A program made the position numbers and the translations under genes. The notes below the pieces were generated by a model that was not told the origin of the DNA, searched no databases, and worked only from the letters and a program-made list of their open reading frames with translations. A DNA stretch of 64,000 nucleotides from positions 1-64,000 of the forward strand of contig JAKFVQ010000021.1 of assembly GCA_021732085.1 (NCBI GenBank). Reading direction: 5' to 3'. Below, piece by piece: positions 17,322 to 27,100 of the stretch. The stretch comes from Candidatus Obscuribacterales bacterium. GTDB lineage: Bacteria; Cyanobacteriota; Vampirovibrionia; Obscuribacterales; Obscuribacteraceae. Position 1 is the first letter of the stretch, and every line of letters begins with the position of its first letter.

Positions 17322-18556
17322 GCGCTTGCATTCCCTTTTATTGAATTTGCTCTTTGTCGAATTTTTGCTGCTTCCGAAGATTTACTTCCTTTCTCCAGCG
17401 CTTCCGCATATGCATCCAAAAGCGGGACTAGCTGTGCACTTTGAGGACCATATTGTCCTTCCGATATCGATAAGGCGGACTTCAGTAAGGGCGCCGCCTC
17501 AGAGTATCGCGATTGTTTCAAATAAAGAGTTGCCAGAGAAGATGAGGCGGAGCCGATATCTTTGTGGAAGGCACCGCAGTTCTCTTTAATTAACGAGAGA
17601 GCTTGTTTATAAAGCGTTTCCGCTTCATTCAACTGACCCAAACTGATGTAGGTTTTTGCAAGACTATCGACGCGTGCAAAAACTTCCGGTCGTTTGAAAT
17701 CCAAATTCTTACTTGTAATGTCGAGGGATTGCTTCAGGAGCGGCTGCGCCAGCTGTGTTTTTCCGGATGCCATATAAAGGCTCGCCAGATGCTCATATCC
17801 GAATCCAAGCGCCATGTGCCCCGGAGTTAGCGCTTTCTCGCGCAGATCAATTGCACGTTTGTAGCACTGTTCGGCAAGGTCGTACTTTGTCTTTTCTTTG
17901 TAGAGCGCTCCAATGCTGTCGAGACTGGCAGCCAGCTCCAGGTGATCGTCAGCGCGAATCTTCTCAGCTGAATCTTTGAGTTCTTTCAGCTTCTTGACCG
18001 TCTGCGCATATTCGCTATGCGAAGCGAAGAACTTGTTCAACTCATTGAAGTGAACATCCAAATCCTTTTCCTTGCGCATTATTCGCTCGCCGTAGGCAAG
18101 TAGCAATCCAGTGAGGCGATCGGCCTTGCTTGTGTTGTTATGCGTGATATAGAATCGGGTCAATTTTCCGACAAGCCCGATGACTTGCGGGTCTTCCGCG
18201 CCAAGAGCCTTTTCTCGGGCCCGCAATTCCTTCTCAATGTAATACTCAGCCTTCTGGAATTGCCCGCGGATCTCATAAAGTTGTGCCAAATTCTTGTAGG
18301 TCTGCGCCCATCGCGAATCAGTGACCGGAATCTTATCGGTTTCGCATACCTTTATGGCAGCCAGGAAACTGCGCTCCGCCACTCCGTAGTTGTTCTGCCC
18401 GAGTGCTTTTTCGCCTTCAGCTCGCAGTGTCTCAAAGCTGACCGATGCCAAAGCCGGAGACGACATCCCCAAAAGGATGGCGCCCAAAAGACCCTGCATT
18501 ATGAGATTTCGTACAGAGAGCATGGAATTCGAACCGTTTTCGGTTTCAGCTGGCAC
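17285..18556 (-). CDS. exported TPR protein coupled to PBP4
   Basis: A 423-residue protein with a signal peptide (LIMQGLLGAILLGMSSPALA) and about eight TPR units in the kinesin-light-chain style (A.. YKNLAQLYEIRGQFQKAE; LDSIGALYKEKTKYDLAE; YEHLASLYMASGKTQLAQ). The second Met (residue 12, 18523) may be the true start because it puts the signal peptide at the N-terminus. Probably a periplasmic or envelope scaffold. The 37-bp overlap with the PBP4 gene implies coordinated production and perhaps a shared role at the cell wall. Confidence 0.85.
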   Translation of the reverse strand: MPAETENGSNSMLSVRNLIMQGLLGAILLGMSSPALASVSFETLRAEGEKALGQNNYGVAERSFLAAIKVCETDKIPVTDSRWAQTYKNLAQLYEIRGQFQKAEYYIEKELRAREKALGAEDPQVIGLVGKLTRFYITHNNTSKADRLTGLLLAYGERIMRKEKDLDVHFNELNKFFASHSEYAQTVKKLKELKDSAEKIRADDHLELAASLDSIGALYKEKTKYDLAEQCYKRAIDLREKALTPGHMALGFGYEHLASLYMASGKTQLAQPLLKQSLDITSKNLDFKRPEVFARVDSLAKTYISLGQLNEAETLYKQALSLIKENCGAFHKDIGSASSSLATLYLKQSRYSEAAPLLKSALSISEGQYGPQSAQLVPLLDAYAEALEKGSKSSEAAKIRQRANSIKGNASACNTTANSSANF

Positions 18557-18604
18557 ATTCTAGCAGGTCGCCAGATTTAATCTTGAGAGCATGGGAATAT
18601 TCCC

Positions 18605-21280
18605 ATGGCAACCTTGACTTTTCTCCGTAAAAGAAACAATATTAAGGATTCAGGCGGGTTATTACTACGAATTAATCGGTACGTCCGTAAGGCTAACGGC
18701 ATGGCTGCAAACGATAAGCCAAACGAAAAGGCGGAGAAGGATCAAGAGCCCGAAAAGGCTCAAGACGACAATCTGCATTTGCGCGATGAGAAGGATGCGG
18801 CTGCACAGCCGGAAGATAAGCCTGCGCAGGACAAGAAGGAAGCCGAAAAACCTGCAGAGAAGCCGGAAGCCGCCGCCGAGAAAGGCGATAAGGCGACCGC
18901 CAGCCAGACGATTTTGCAGGGATTGAGCCCGCAAGACTATTTCGCAGCTTTTAAGAAAAGATCGGTCGACGCGAACAACAAGGCATTGACCGGTTTGGAG
19001 CTGGCATTTCCAAAAGACGCGCCAATGCTCAATTTTGATAAGCAGACCAGCTCAGAGACGTTGATGGAGCGCATGAAAGTGCCTGCCACCAACGAGAGCG
19101 CCGAAGTTAGTACTTTTTCCCAAGCCTGGAACGCACTTAAGAAAAGCTTCAACGCATCGGACTTCTTCAAAAATGAGGGAGCCGGCGAAAAAACTTACCT
19201 ATCGGAAAAGATGGGAATCTCTGGAAGATTCTGCGATCCGTTCGCGAAGGGTGAGGCGTTTAAATTCGACAACGGCATGTGCGTTGCCGGATTCCAGCCA
19301 GCACTGGCCGGTGCCGAAGGTCGAACGATTCTGAAAGATTTTGGTTTCGACAAGCTAGACAGCAAAGACGAATCTAGCTGGTGGGACGGATTGATCAGCG
19401 GATTAGAATCAAGCGTCGCCAGCGGACTGGATAAGTTCAATACGATCCGCGCAAAAATCAGCAACAGCATTGACGACCTTGATCTCGGCTTCGGACTCGG
19501 TGATCGCAGCGTCGACAACACAGTTACCCAATTGAAGAAATCGATGGGTTCTTCGGGTCAAGCCGATGCTTTCGATAGATTTTCTGAGCGAAGCACAACT
19601 CAGGCTCCTGAAAAATTTATGGGCAGCGCGAAGGTCAGCTTTGAACCTAATGAAGTTACTTATGACGCAATCAAAGTCAAAGACTCATCGGTCCAAGTGA
19701 CCGCGGGACAAGACAATATCAAACATACAATCAAAAGTGAAAACGGCGAGCGTGTAATAACGCAGAGTCGCCCAGATGAACACGGTAAGCGCACTTTTGA
19801 ACAGACCGAAAACGGCACCACTTTCAAACAAGACAAAAATGGTGACCGCTTAATATCAAATGCAAATTCAGATATCCAATTGCGTCAAAAACCTGATGGT
19901 TCCGTAGACGTGTTGGACAAATCAGGAAATAAGATTGCCGATTTCAAAGGCACGGACGGCAACGACAAAGCACGAGTATATTTCAATAACGCAATCACCG
20001 AAGTCGTAAAGCCCGGAGAATCGATTGAAGCGGCATATGCAAGGCTTCAAAAAGAACACGGCGACGAGATCAAGGGCAAACCGATCATGATCGTCGACGG
20101 CAAGGGCGAGTCCTTAAAAGTTGAACTAGACGGAAGAAGCGTACGAAACCATGCCAACGGCAATGCCGAAATGGTATTCAAAATTAAAGACGCCAATGGT
20201 CAAGATCAAGAGATGCACGTCAAAGTGAGAAATGGTCCTCACGGGCAGTTCATCAAACTTTCAAAATCAGCAAATGGCGAAGAGATGGACGTCACCGATA
20301 AACGGATGGCGCATCTCATCCAGCAATCAATGATGTTGAAAGTTGAGCAAGGCAACCTGATGATCGATCAGGCACCACAGACACCAAACGACCGGGACAA
20401 TAGACATCAATCGCACTGGAAGAGGTTCCTCGAAAAGAACGGGGACGTCAATTGGTCTGCTGATACCAAAATCAATACCATTACCGGAGTCGTAACACAA
20501 AAGCACGACAAAGGTGAGTCTGTTTTCACGCCTAACAAAGACACAGGCGTTGGCGTCATGCAAACCTTCAAGCTGAAAGAAGATGGCACACGTGAATCGG
20601 AGAAACCGGTTCAAACATTTACTTTCGATCACGGCAAAACGACGATTCAAGGAACGCATCCGAACGACATCGCTACCTTTGATGCCAAGACTCAAGAGTT
20701 GCGAGCATTCAACACAGTCAGGACGAAACCTGGTGAAGATGCTGAAATAACAAACGATAGAGGCGAAGTAACCCGCGTCAACCAAGATGGCGACTTCCAT
20801 GCGTACGATCGCAATGGACATGAGATCGCAGCATCAGATGGCGATCGTTATACCTACGACGAAGGACGCAGCGCTGTCGAATACCGCGAGCGTTTGGTGG
20901 AACAGCAGACAGAGGCCTCCAGAGATGCCATATCTGATGCCAGCGCAGTGCTGTCAGAAGTCGCTTCGATGCTCGGAAGAACTGACATTCCATCCGGCGC
21001 AATCGGTGCCATGAGAGGTAATCTTGCTGCCATTCGCGCAAAGTGCGGCGCGCTGGGAATAGCAATTCCCGGTGAAGTAACGGCCGCTGAGTGCGCAGTT
21101 AATGCATTGGAAATGAAGGCCGCCGTCGATAGCAAGGTCGGACAAGTGCTCATGACGGTCAACATGAATACAACCACGTTGCGCGACCTGGCAGGTAATT
21201 TCACAGGAACGCCGGACCAACAGGCGAACGCGCTACTCAGAGCTTTGGGAATAGCGCTCCCGAACGAGAAGAGACACTAA
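18605..21280 (+). CDS. large DG-repeat protein, function unknown
   Basis: An 891-residue protein (starting ATG 18605; ATG 18701 is an alternative giving 859). Residues ~33-105 are a highly charged Lys/Glu/Ala low-complexity segment. Residues ~105-310 form a unique domain (FAAFKKRSVDANNKALTGLE, FNTIRAKISNSIDDLDLG). Residues ~340-760 are short beta-type repeats with recurring N/DG turns (ENGERVITQ, KPDGSVDVLDKSGNKIADF, RVNQDGDFHAYDRNGHEIA). The C-terminus (~765-891) is an Ala-rich helical domain with no recognised motif. No signal peptide. The repeat style matches the proteins at 24113 and 27411, which end in peptidase domains. Confidence 0.75.
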   Translation: MATLTFLRKRNNIKDSGGLLLRINRYVRKANGMAANDKPNEKAEKDQEPEKAQDDNLHLRDEKDAAAQPEDKPAQDKKEAEKPAEKPEAAAEKGDKATASQTILQGLSPQDYFAAFKKRSVDANNKALTGLELAFPKDAPMLNFDKQTSSETLMERMKVPATNESAEVSTFSQAWNALKKSFNASDFFKNEGAGEKTYLSEKMGISGRFCDPFAKGEAFKFDNGMCVAGFQPALAGAEGRTILKDFGFDKLDSKDESSWWDGLISGLESSVASGLDKFNTIRAKISNSIDDLDLGFGLGDRSVDNTVTQLKKSMGSSGQADAFDRFSERSTTQAPEKFMGSAKVSFEPNEVTYDAIKVKDSSVQVTAGQDNIKHTIKSENGERVITQSRPDEHGKRTFEQTENGTTFKQDKNGDRLISNANSDIQLRQKPDGSVDVLDKSGNKIADFKGTDGNDKARVYFNNAITEVVKPGESIEAAYARLQKEHGDEIKGKPIMIVDGKGESLKVELDGRSVRNHANGNAEMVFKIKDANGQDQEMHVKVRNGPHGQFIKLSKSANGEEMDVTDKRMAHLIQQSMMLKVEQGNLMIDQAPQTPNDRDNRHQSHWKRFLEKNGDVNWSADTKINTITGVVTQKHDKGESVFTPNKDTGVGVMQTFKLKEDGTRESEKPVQTFTFDHGKTTIQGTHPNDIATFDAKTQELRAFNTVRTKPGEDAEITNDRGEVTRVNQDGDFHAYDRNGHEIAASDGDRYTYDEGRSAVEYRERLVEQQTEASRDAISDASAVLSEVASMLGRTDIPSGAIGAMRGNLAAIRAKCGALGIAIPGEVTAAECAVNALEMKAAVDSKVGQVLMTVNMNTTTLRDLAGNFTGTPDQQANALLRALGIALPNEKRH

Positions 21281-21334
21281 ACTCGCAGATTTAGGCGCTG
21301 CCGAAACGAGCTGGTCCAGACCAGAGGCAACGAT

Positions 21335-21496
21335 ATGCGCAAACGAGATAATACATTCACCATTGTAGGCATGGTGTTATTGGTTTTGAGTTTCGTATTT
21401 GCATTGTGGTGTGCACAGCACAAGAAGCCTTTAACTCCGATGGAGGCCTCACGAAATGCCGACACATCGAACTTCGATAATCTCATTCGATTTTAA
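21335..21496 (+). CDS. small single-pass membrane protein
   Basis: 53 residues: a basic N-terminus (MRKRDNTFT), one membrane segment (IVGMVLLVLSFVFALWC), then a polar tail. AGAGG lies about 7 nt before the ATG. It follows the DG-repeat gene by 54 bp in the same direction and may be co-transcribed with it. Not recognised. Confidence 0.6.
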   Translation: MRKRDNTFTIVGMVLLVLSFVFALWCAQHKKPLTPMEASRNADTSNFDNLIRF

Positions 21497-21598
21497 CTTC
21501 TAGTAGCTCCCCGTTGTTGCTCGGTTCAGGATGTTTTGTCGCCCTTAGAAAAAAGGATCATTTTCCACGACTGACAAAATGCCTCACGATGTCCATCA

Positions 21599-22960
21599 TC
21601 AAACCGGCACGGATTCTAAATCAGCAATCAATTCTTCCATCGTTTGATAGCGCAAATCGAGATCTTTCTCTAAGGCTTTTCGCACTATGCCTTCAAATTG
21701 AGGCGGAATCTGCAAATCCGGACGGCGCTCCCCGAAGGTCGGAGGGATCGCTGAAATGTGCATTTGAATGGTATCGAAATCATTTTCGCCTTCAAATGGT
21801 GGCAACCCTGTCAGGGACTCGAACATCACACATCCCAGCGAATAAATGTCAGATCGGTGATCGACATCTTTCCCTTTGCACTGTTCCGGACTCATGTACA
21901 TGGTTGTGCCGAAGAACTCTCCAGCTCTGGTCAGGCGCTCTTGTGGGTTGGCGGAATCGGAGGCAACTTTAGCGATTCCAAAGTCGACAATTTTTACTGC
22001 CTCTTCACCATTGTGATCAATGTCGATAATGATATTATTCGGCTTCACGTCGCGATGAACAACTCCACACTTATGCGCGTGATTCAGTCCTGAAGCCACT
22101 TGTATAAACAACTTGCGAGCGCGAGCCGGCTGCACTTGCGGTTTCTCATCAAGCATGTCCATCAGACTGCGTCCGGTCAAATAATCCATAATCATGTAGG
22201 GCTGATCGTCAGGCGTGATACCAAAATCATGCACGATGATAACGTTGGGATGTTTCAGGCGGCTGGCAGCTTGAGCCTCCAGCTGGAATCTCTTCACCGC
22301 AGTCTTTTGCCTGACTAAACGAGGATCAAGAAGTTTAATCGCTACCAGCTTATTCATAAGCTTATGCTTGGCTCTATATACGGTGCTCATACCACCGCTG
22401 CCGATTACCGCTTCCACCTCGTAACGCTCGCCAAAAATGGCGCCAATAGCTGGGTCGAGCTTCGCTAACTGAAGCGCCGTGCCATCATCACCGCACTCCT
22501 GAGAATCCAATCCGTAGGATATTCCGCATTCTGGACAAAGCTTATAGAACACATCGGGGCGCTGTTGAGCGATTACTTCCTTTGTCGCCTCCACCATAGA
22601 GGCACGCCGCACAAGCGCCCGCACTCGCGCCGAGAGTTCCTTTAAATGAAACGGCTTCGTGAGATAGTCGTCGGCACCGGCATCAAATCCCTGCTCTTTG
22701 TCCTGCATGCCACCGCGCCCGGTGAGCATCAACACCGGCGTTGTGCCACCCATGTCGCGAAATCTTTTGCAAACATCAATTCCCGGCAAGCTCGGAATAT
22801 CCCAATCCAAAATAACCAGATCAAAGGCGCGCTCACCCAGAAGCACCAACGCCTCTAAGCCGTCATGTTTGGTCTCGACTGTGTGCTCTTCGTGACCAAG
22901 CCACATAGCAACACGTTCACAAAGATCGAGATCATCTTCTACAAGACAAATCCTTGCCAT
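21599..22960 (-). CDS. response-regulator receiver fused to Ser/Thr kinase
   Basis: Residues ~1-120 are a CheY-like receiver (MARICLVEDD, phospho-acceptor Asp in LVILDWDIPS, T in MLTGRGG, K in YLTKPF). About 150-175 is a zinc ribbon (LCPECGISYG...CGDDG). About 185-450 is a Hanks kinase with a full set of motifs: GSGGMSTVYRA, VAIKLLD, HRDVKPNN, DFGIAK. No DNA-binding domain and no membrane span. I chose the Met in MARIC as start (453 residues), where receivers normally begin; an ATG 9 bases earlier is possible. A histidine kinase could switch Ser/Thr phosphorylation through the receiver, which is inference. HAD gene 26 bp downstream, same strand. Confidence 0.95.
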   Translation of the reverse strand: MARICLVEDDLDLCERVAMWLGHEEHTVETKHDGLEALVLLGERAFDLVILDWDIPSLPGIDVCKRFRDMGGTTPVLMLTGRGGMQDKEQGFDAGADDYLTKPFHLKELSARVRALVRRASMVEATKEVIAQQRPDVFYKLCPECGISYGLDSQECGDDGTALQLAKLDPAIGAIFGERYEVEAVIGSGGMSTVYRAKHKLMNKLVAIKLLDPRLVRQKTAVKRFQLEAQAASRLKHPNVIIVHDFGITPDDQPYMIMDYLTGRSLMDMLDEKPQVQPARARKLFIQVASGLNHAHKCGVVHRDVKPNNIIIDIDHNGEEAVKIVDFGIAKVASDSANPQERLTRAGEFFGTTMYMSPEQCKGKDVDHRSDIYSLGCVMFESLTGLPPFEGENDFDTIQMHISAIPPTFGERRPDLQIPPQFEGIVRKALEKDLDLRYQTMEELIADLESVPV

Positions 22961-22986
22961 CGGCCACATCGCCTCCAGAGGCAGAA

Positions 22987-23646
22987 TTATACCCGAAAGA
23001 TGTCTGCAACCGGCAGCTCTTCCAGGCTTGTCAAACGCAAATCAGCAAAGCTGTGATCTTGGTGTGCAGTGGCTTCGCACGGAATAGCGACGCAGAACAT
23101 GCCCGCCGATTTAGCCGCTTTGATTCCATTTATCGTGTCTTCAACAACGAGGCAATTCTCCGGCGCCACGCCCAGTCGCTTTGCCGCAAGCAAGTAAACA
23201 TCCGGCGAAGGCTTCCCGTGGATGACCTCATCACCAGAAGTCAGATTTGCAAAGTGCTTGCGGATGTTCAGAGTACGCGTTACTAGCTCGATTGTTGGCA
23301 TTGTCGCCGAAGATGCTACAGCCATCGGCACAGTCAACTCAGTCAACGTACCAAGCGTAGCGTGGACGCCTGGGCGGGGCTGAGCGCCTTCAAGAAGTAA
23401 ACGGCTGAGAATTTCCTCCTTCGCTTCCACAATCGCGGCAGGGCTCATCGGAAGCTTGAAGCGCTCCTTTAAGATTTCAGCAATAACAGTATCTTTACGC
23501 CCCAGGAAGTCCTTGTTGTCATCTGCTGTATAAGAAATCTCGAATCGCTTGAAGAACTCCTGAAAGGCGATTAAATGGAGGGGCTCGCTGTCAACAAGTA
23601 CACCATCCATGTCAAAGATGACAGCCTTCATCGGGGGGATTTTCAT
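22987..23646 (-). CDS. HAD-superfamily phosphatase/phosphoglucomutase-like
   Basis: A 219-residue HAD subfamily IA enzyme with a four-helix cap. Motif I is FDMDGVLVDSEP (nucleophile and general acid Asp), motif II VASSAT, motif III Lys in GKPSPDVYLLA, motif IV VVEDTINGIKAA. Closest in style to beta-phosphoglucomutase and to sugar-phosphate phosphatases; the substrate cannot be read from sequence. Starts at ATG 23646 with AAAGG nine bases upstream. It is the upstream gene of a probable two-gene unit with the receiver-kinase. Confidence 0.88.
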   Translation of the reverse strand: MKIPPMKAVIFDMDGVLVDSEPLHLIAFQEFFKRFEISYTADDNKDFLGRKDTVIAEILKERFKLPMSPAAIVEAKEEILSRLLLEGAQPRPGVHATLGTLTELTVPMAVASSATMPTIELVTRTLNIRKHFANLTSGDEVIHGKPSPDVYLLAAKRLGVAPENCLVVEDTINGIKAAKSAGMFCVAIPCEATAHQDHSFADLRLTSLEELPVADIFRV

Positions 23647-24112
23647 GAGTTTGGAGCCTTTCTCCGCGCCTGCAGATTAAGTGGGAAAAGTATCCTTTTC
23701 TTTCACAAAAAAGACACGAATAAATCCTAGATTGATAACATCCGCTAACGAGCAAAGTATTGCGAAGCGGAAAAAATTTGTTACCGGTTGCGGGACCGGG
23801 GAAACAAGGGAGGGTCAACCAGAAATGGTTGGCTTCTTTCCTTTTTGACATATTTACTTGCAAAAATTTTATTCAGCAGTTCCGCGTAAGGAAAACTGCG
23901 AATCTGACTTGCAAGGCCCAGCACAGGCTAATTTCTCTTTCAGCTAGCCGGCTTATACGTGGATTACGCAAAGGCAAGAACGAAAATTTCACAAACCGAC
24001 AATAGTCTAGACAAGCTGGTTATAAAAAATACGGTTCGGATATTAGCTCATCAGGAGAGCTGATTGATCCGAGCCTTTTTGTCTTTTTCCGCTTTGTGAG
24101 GCAACAGCAAAT
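23647..24112. other. 466-bp divergent intergenic region
   Basis: No supported protein gene on either strand. It separates the minus-strand HAD gene from the plus-strand peptidase-like gene at 24113 and contains a run of plus-strand hairpins (see the RNA candidate at 23742-23970). Confidence 0.6.
23742..23970 (+). ncRNA. candidate structured leader RNA, possibly c-di-AMP (ydaO) riboswitch-like
   Basis: Several hairpins are visible: CCGCT...AGCGG (23742-23770), CCGGT-TGCGGG-ACCGG (23784-23799) and CAACC-AGAAAT-GGTTG (23816-23831). Segments in order resemble conserved parts of the ydaO class: GGACCGGGGAAAC, then GGGTCAACC, then TTTCAGCTAGCC; and TTGCG (23760) can pair with CGCAA near 23967. From memory the ydaO core has ACCGGGGGAACC, GGGGUGAAUC and CCGUCAGCUAACC, so the match is partial. 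It lies 143 nt before the large gene at 24113. Confidence 0.3.
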
Positions 24113-27100
24113 ATGGGAATCACTTCTCGAGAAAGTGAACGATTCGAAAAACCGGAAGACCGTCCGGAGCGCGCAGCAACGGAGCGCACAGAGGGTCTGA
24201 CGGAGCAGCGGTCACGCATTGATTGGAGCAAGGAGCTTCAGTCGCAAACACAACCGATGTCGGAACTTAAGCTTCCTAACTTGGAAGTGACAATTACCAG
24301 GGCCAAGTCTATGCCTGTAGAGGGCACCAACGCACGGCTAGAAAATAAAGTTTCGCGTGCAAGTGCGAAGGAAGATGCTGAGAAGCAGAGCGAAAGCCCG
24401 GCCGCACCTGAACGAACATTCCCCAGCGTCAAAGCAAATGCTGGTGGATTTGTCACGCACATTGATTACGATCAAAACAAATCAAGAGAAATCGAGCGAG
24501 ATCAGAGCACCAATGAAGCCACCGCGATCATAACGCACACACCCGAAGGCACAAGCACCTTGGTGCAGCGCGGCGGATCATGGTACATGCGCATGCACGA
24601 AATCGAGCTGCCGGTACCAGGCAAGATCGACGTCTCCGCAGATGGTACCATCGCGATGCCCAGCAATTTCGATGGCGTATGGCGCGTCGAGAAGCCAGAC
24701 GGCACAATCAGCGAAGAGAAAGAGAATGCCGATGGGGCAAGAATCATTTTCACAGCGGATCACCGCTTGGAACAAATCCGACGGAAGGACGGGACAAGCT
24801 TCCAACAACCGAACGATAACACCATAATCGAAACACGTCCTGGCAAACCTTCGGTCACCTGGACGAATGAGAATGGACTGTGGTCAAGCTCCTCTGATCA
24901 ACCGCGCAAGAATCTCAAACTCAACAGCGACGGCAGTGTCAGCTACGAAGATAAAGATGGTATCAAACACAGTATCAACGGCAAGGGGATTGAAACTCTT
25001 GAAGGCGCCGGACTCGGCCGTATTACACCGGATGCAGCGGGACGTCCGCACATTGTCGAATCCGCTGACGGAAAGAAACAACGCCGTTACGAATACTTCG
25101 ACGAGAAATCACGCGACGTGAAATCATTCGTCGTTACCGACGCCGAAAAAGGTAGCACCACAACCTGGACACGGCAAAGCCCGGACAAGGACATCTGGCG
25201 CAACGAGCGCGGACAAGTCTGGCAAGGAGAACTTCAGTGCAGCGATGACGGCGTGCACTCAATCAAGCAGCAGCGCTGGAATCAGCAAGATACAAAATGG
25301 ACGAGCTATCATCCAGACGGACGCGTAACAACCGATGAAATCAAGGAAGACGGCTCTCGCATATCCTTCAACGACAAGAATGAGATCGTCAGATATCGCG
25401 GCGCCGATGGAACTCGCCTAGACCGCATCGGCGGTGATGGCGGACAGGACCAGATCAAATACTACAATCCAAAAGCAGGCGAAACCGTAACCTGGACCAA
25501 GGGATCCGATGGCACCTACCTTTCCGATTCAGCGAAGATTGCCGAACTGCGCAGAGATCTTTCCTTCACGAACAACGGAGAAATCACTTACACAAATCTG
25601 CAAGGCGGCAAGGTTACTGAGAATCGCGATGGTACAAAACAAGTAATCGAGCGCAACGGCACAAAGCTGGATTTCGATAGCAATGAGCAAATCATTCGCG
25701 CAACGAAAGGCAACCTCGAGAGAACATTCGTAAGAGAAGGCGGCGAAATCAAAGTCGTTCGCGATAAAAATCTCACAAATAAAGAGGAGCGCACCATATT
25801 CGAGCGTCGCCCAGGCGCCGAAGAGAATCGCCTGCAGATCTCAGTTAATCGTCAGGGCGATCTGAGCTACATCAATCCCGATGGAACCGGCGTCATCGAG
25901 CGCGCGAACATGTTGCGTCTGGAGCTGGATCGTGATGGTGACATCACAAGAGTTGTCGGACCAAAGACAGTTCGCCAAATGCAATACATCGGCGAAGGTG
26001 ATCAAAAAGCACTAATTGCAGTTACAGATACACGCCAAACTGACAGAGGCACAAAAACCGAAAGCTGGAGCCGCGTCGCCAATTCGGACGGCACACTATC
26101 GGGCGAATTCCGCAGCCGCGATGAGAATGGTAAGGAGCGCAAACCGCGATACAATCTCACCGTTTGTGCTGACGGTGAATATGAGTATCGACTGGCAACC
26201 GACAAGCCAGGCGAAAAAGCGAAGATTGCGAAGCTGAATCGCGAAGGCATGGATGGAATGCCGGAATCCGTCGACGACGCAAGAGATGAATTGCGCGCCG
26301 TACTGGAAGGCTGCATGGATCAAGCACGCGTGGCCAAAAACCTTGGCTTCATGAAAACATTTGAGAAGCGCATGATGGACCAAACTGAATTGCTGATTGC
26401 AGCAGGCGTGGACCAGGAAGCCGCAATCCGCGAAACAGAAAAAACCATTGTCGAAACATACTTCCATTGCGGAAGGCTTGCCGGCGAAGCGCAATCATCG
26501 AAAAATATGTACGACCATAGAACGCGCGTTAGACTAGCAGAAAACATGCTCTACCTGGCAGCCGATCCGACCGACATCAAACAAGGTGGACAGGGCACCT
26601 GCTGGTGGGAATCAAGCTGGAACGTCGGACTCTTTCAGCGCAACGCCAACCAAGCGGCGCGCTTTGTCACAGACGTCGCACTCACAGGACAATACACAAG
26701 CACAGCCGGTCCACTCAGAGGAGGAGCTTGCAAGACCATTCGCATTCGACCCGAGTATGTACGCATCAATGGCGGAAGAGATTCCGGTGCATGGACACCA
26801 GAAAACGCACGTGGAGGCAGCCACCGAAGTATGGTCGGCATGTTGATCGACCAGATCGGACCGCCTCTGGGTGGGCAGCGCGGATGGGGACAGAGCAATG
26901 CCGGATGGCACTCTGAAGCGCGAAACATTCTCTACATGATGACCGGCAAAGATCAAATTCGTCATGGATCATTTGGCATCGGACGACACGAAAAGATTCA
27001 GTTGCTCAAGACAGGCGGATGGACAGCGTCCGGCAATGGTCACATGTGGGGCTATTCGATGAAGAAAGACCCACGTGATGGATCTTGGGTTGTACTGAAA

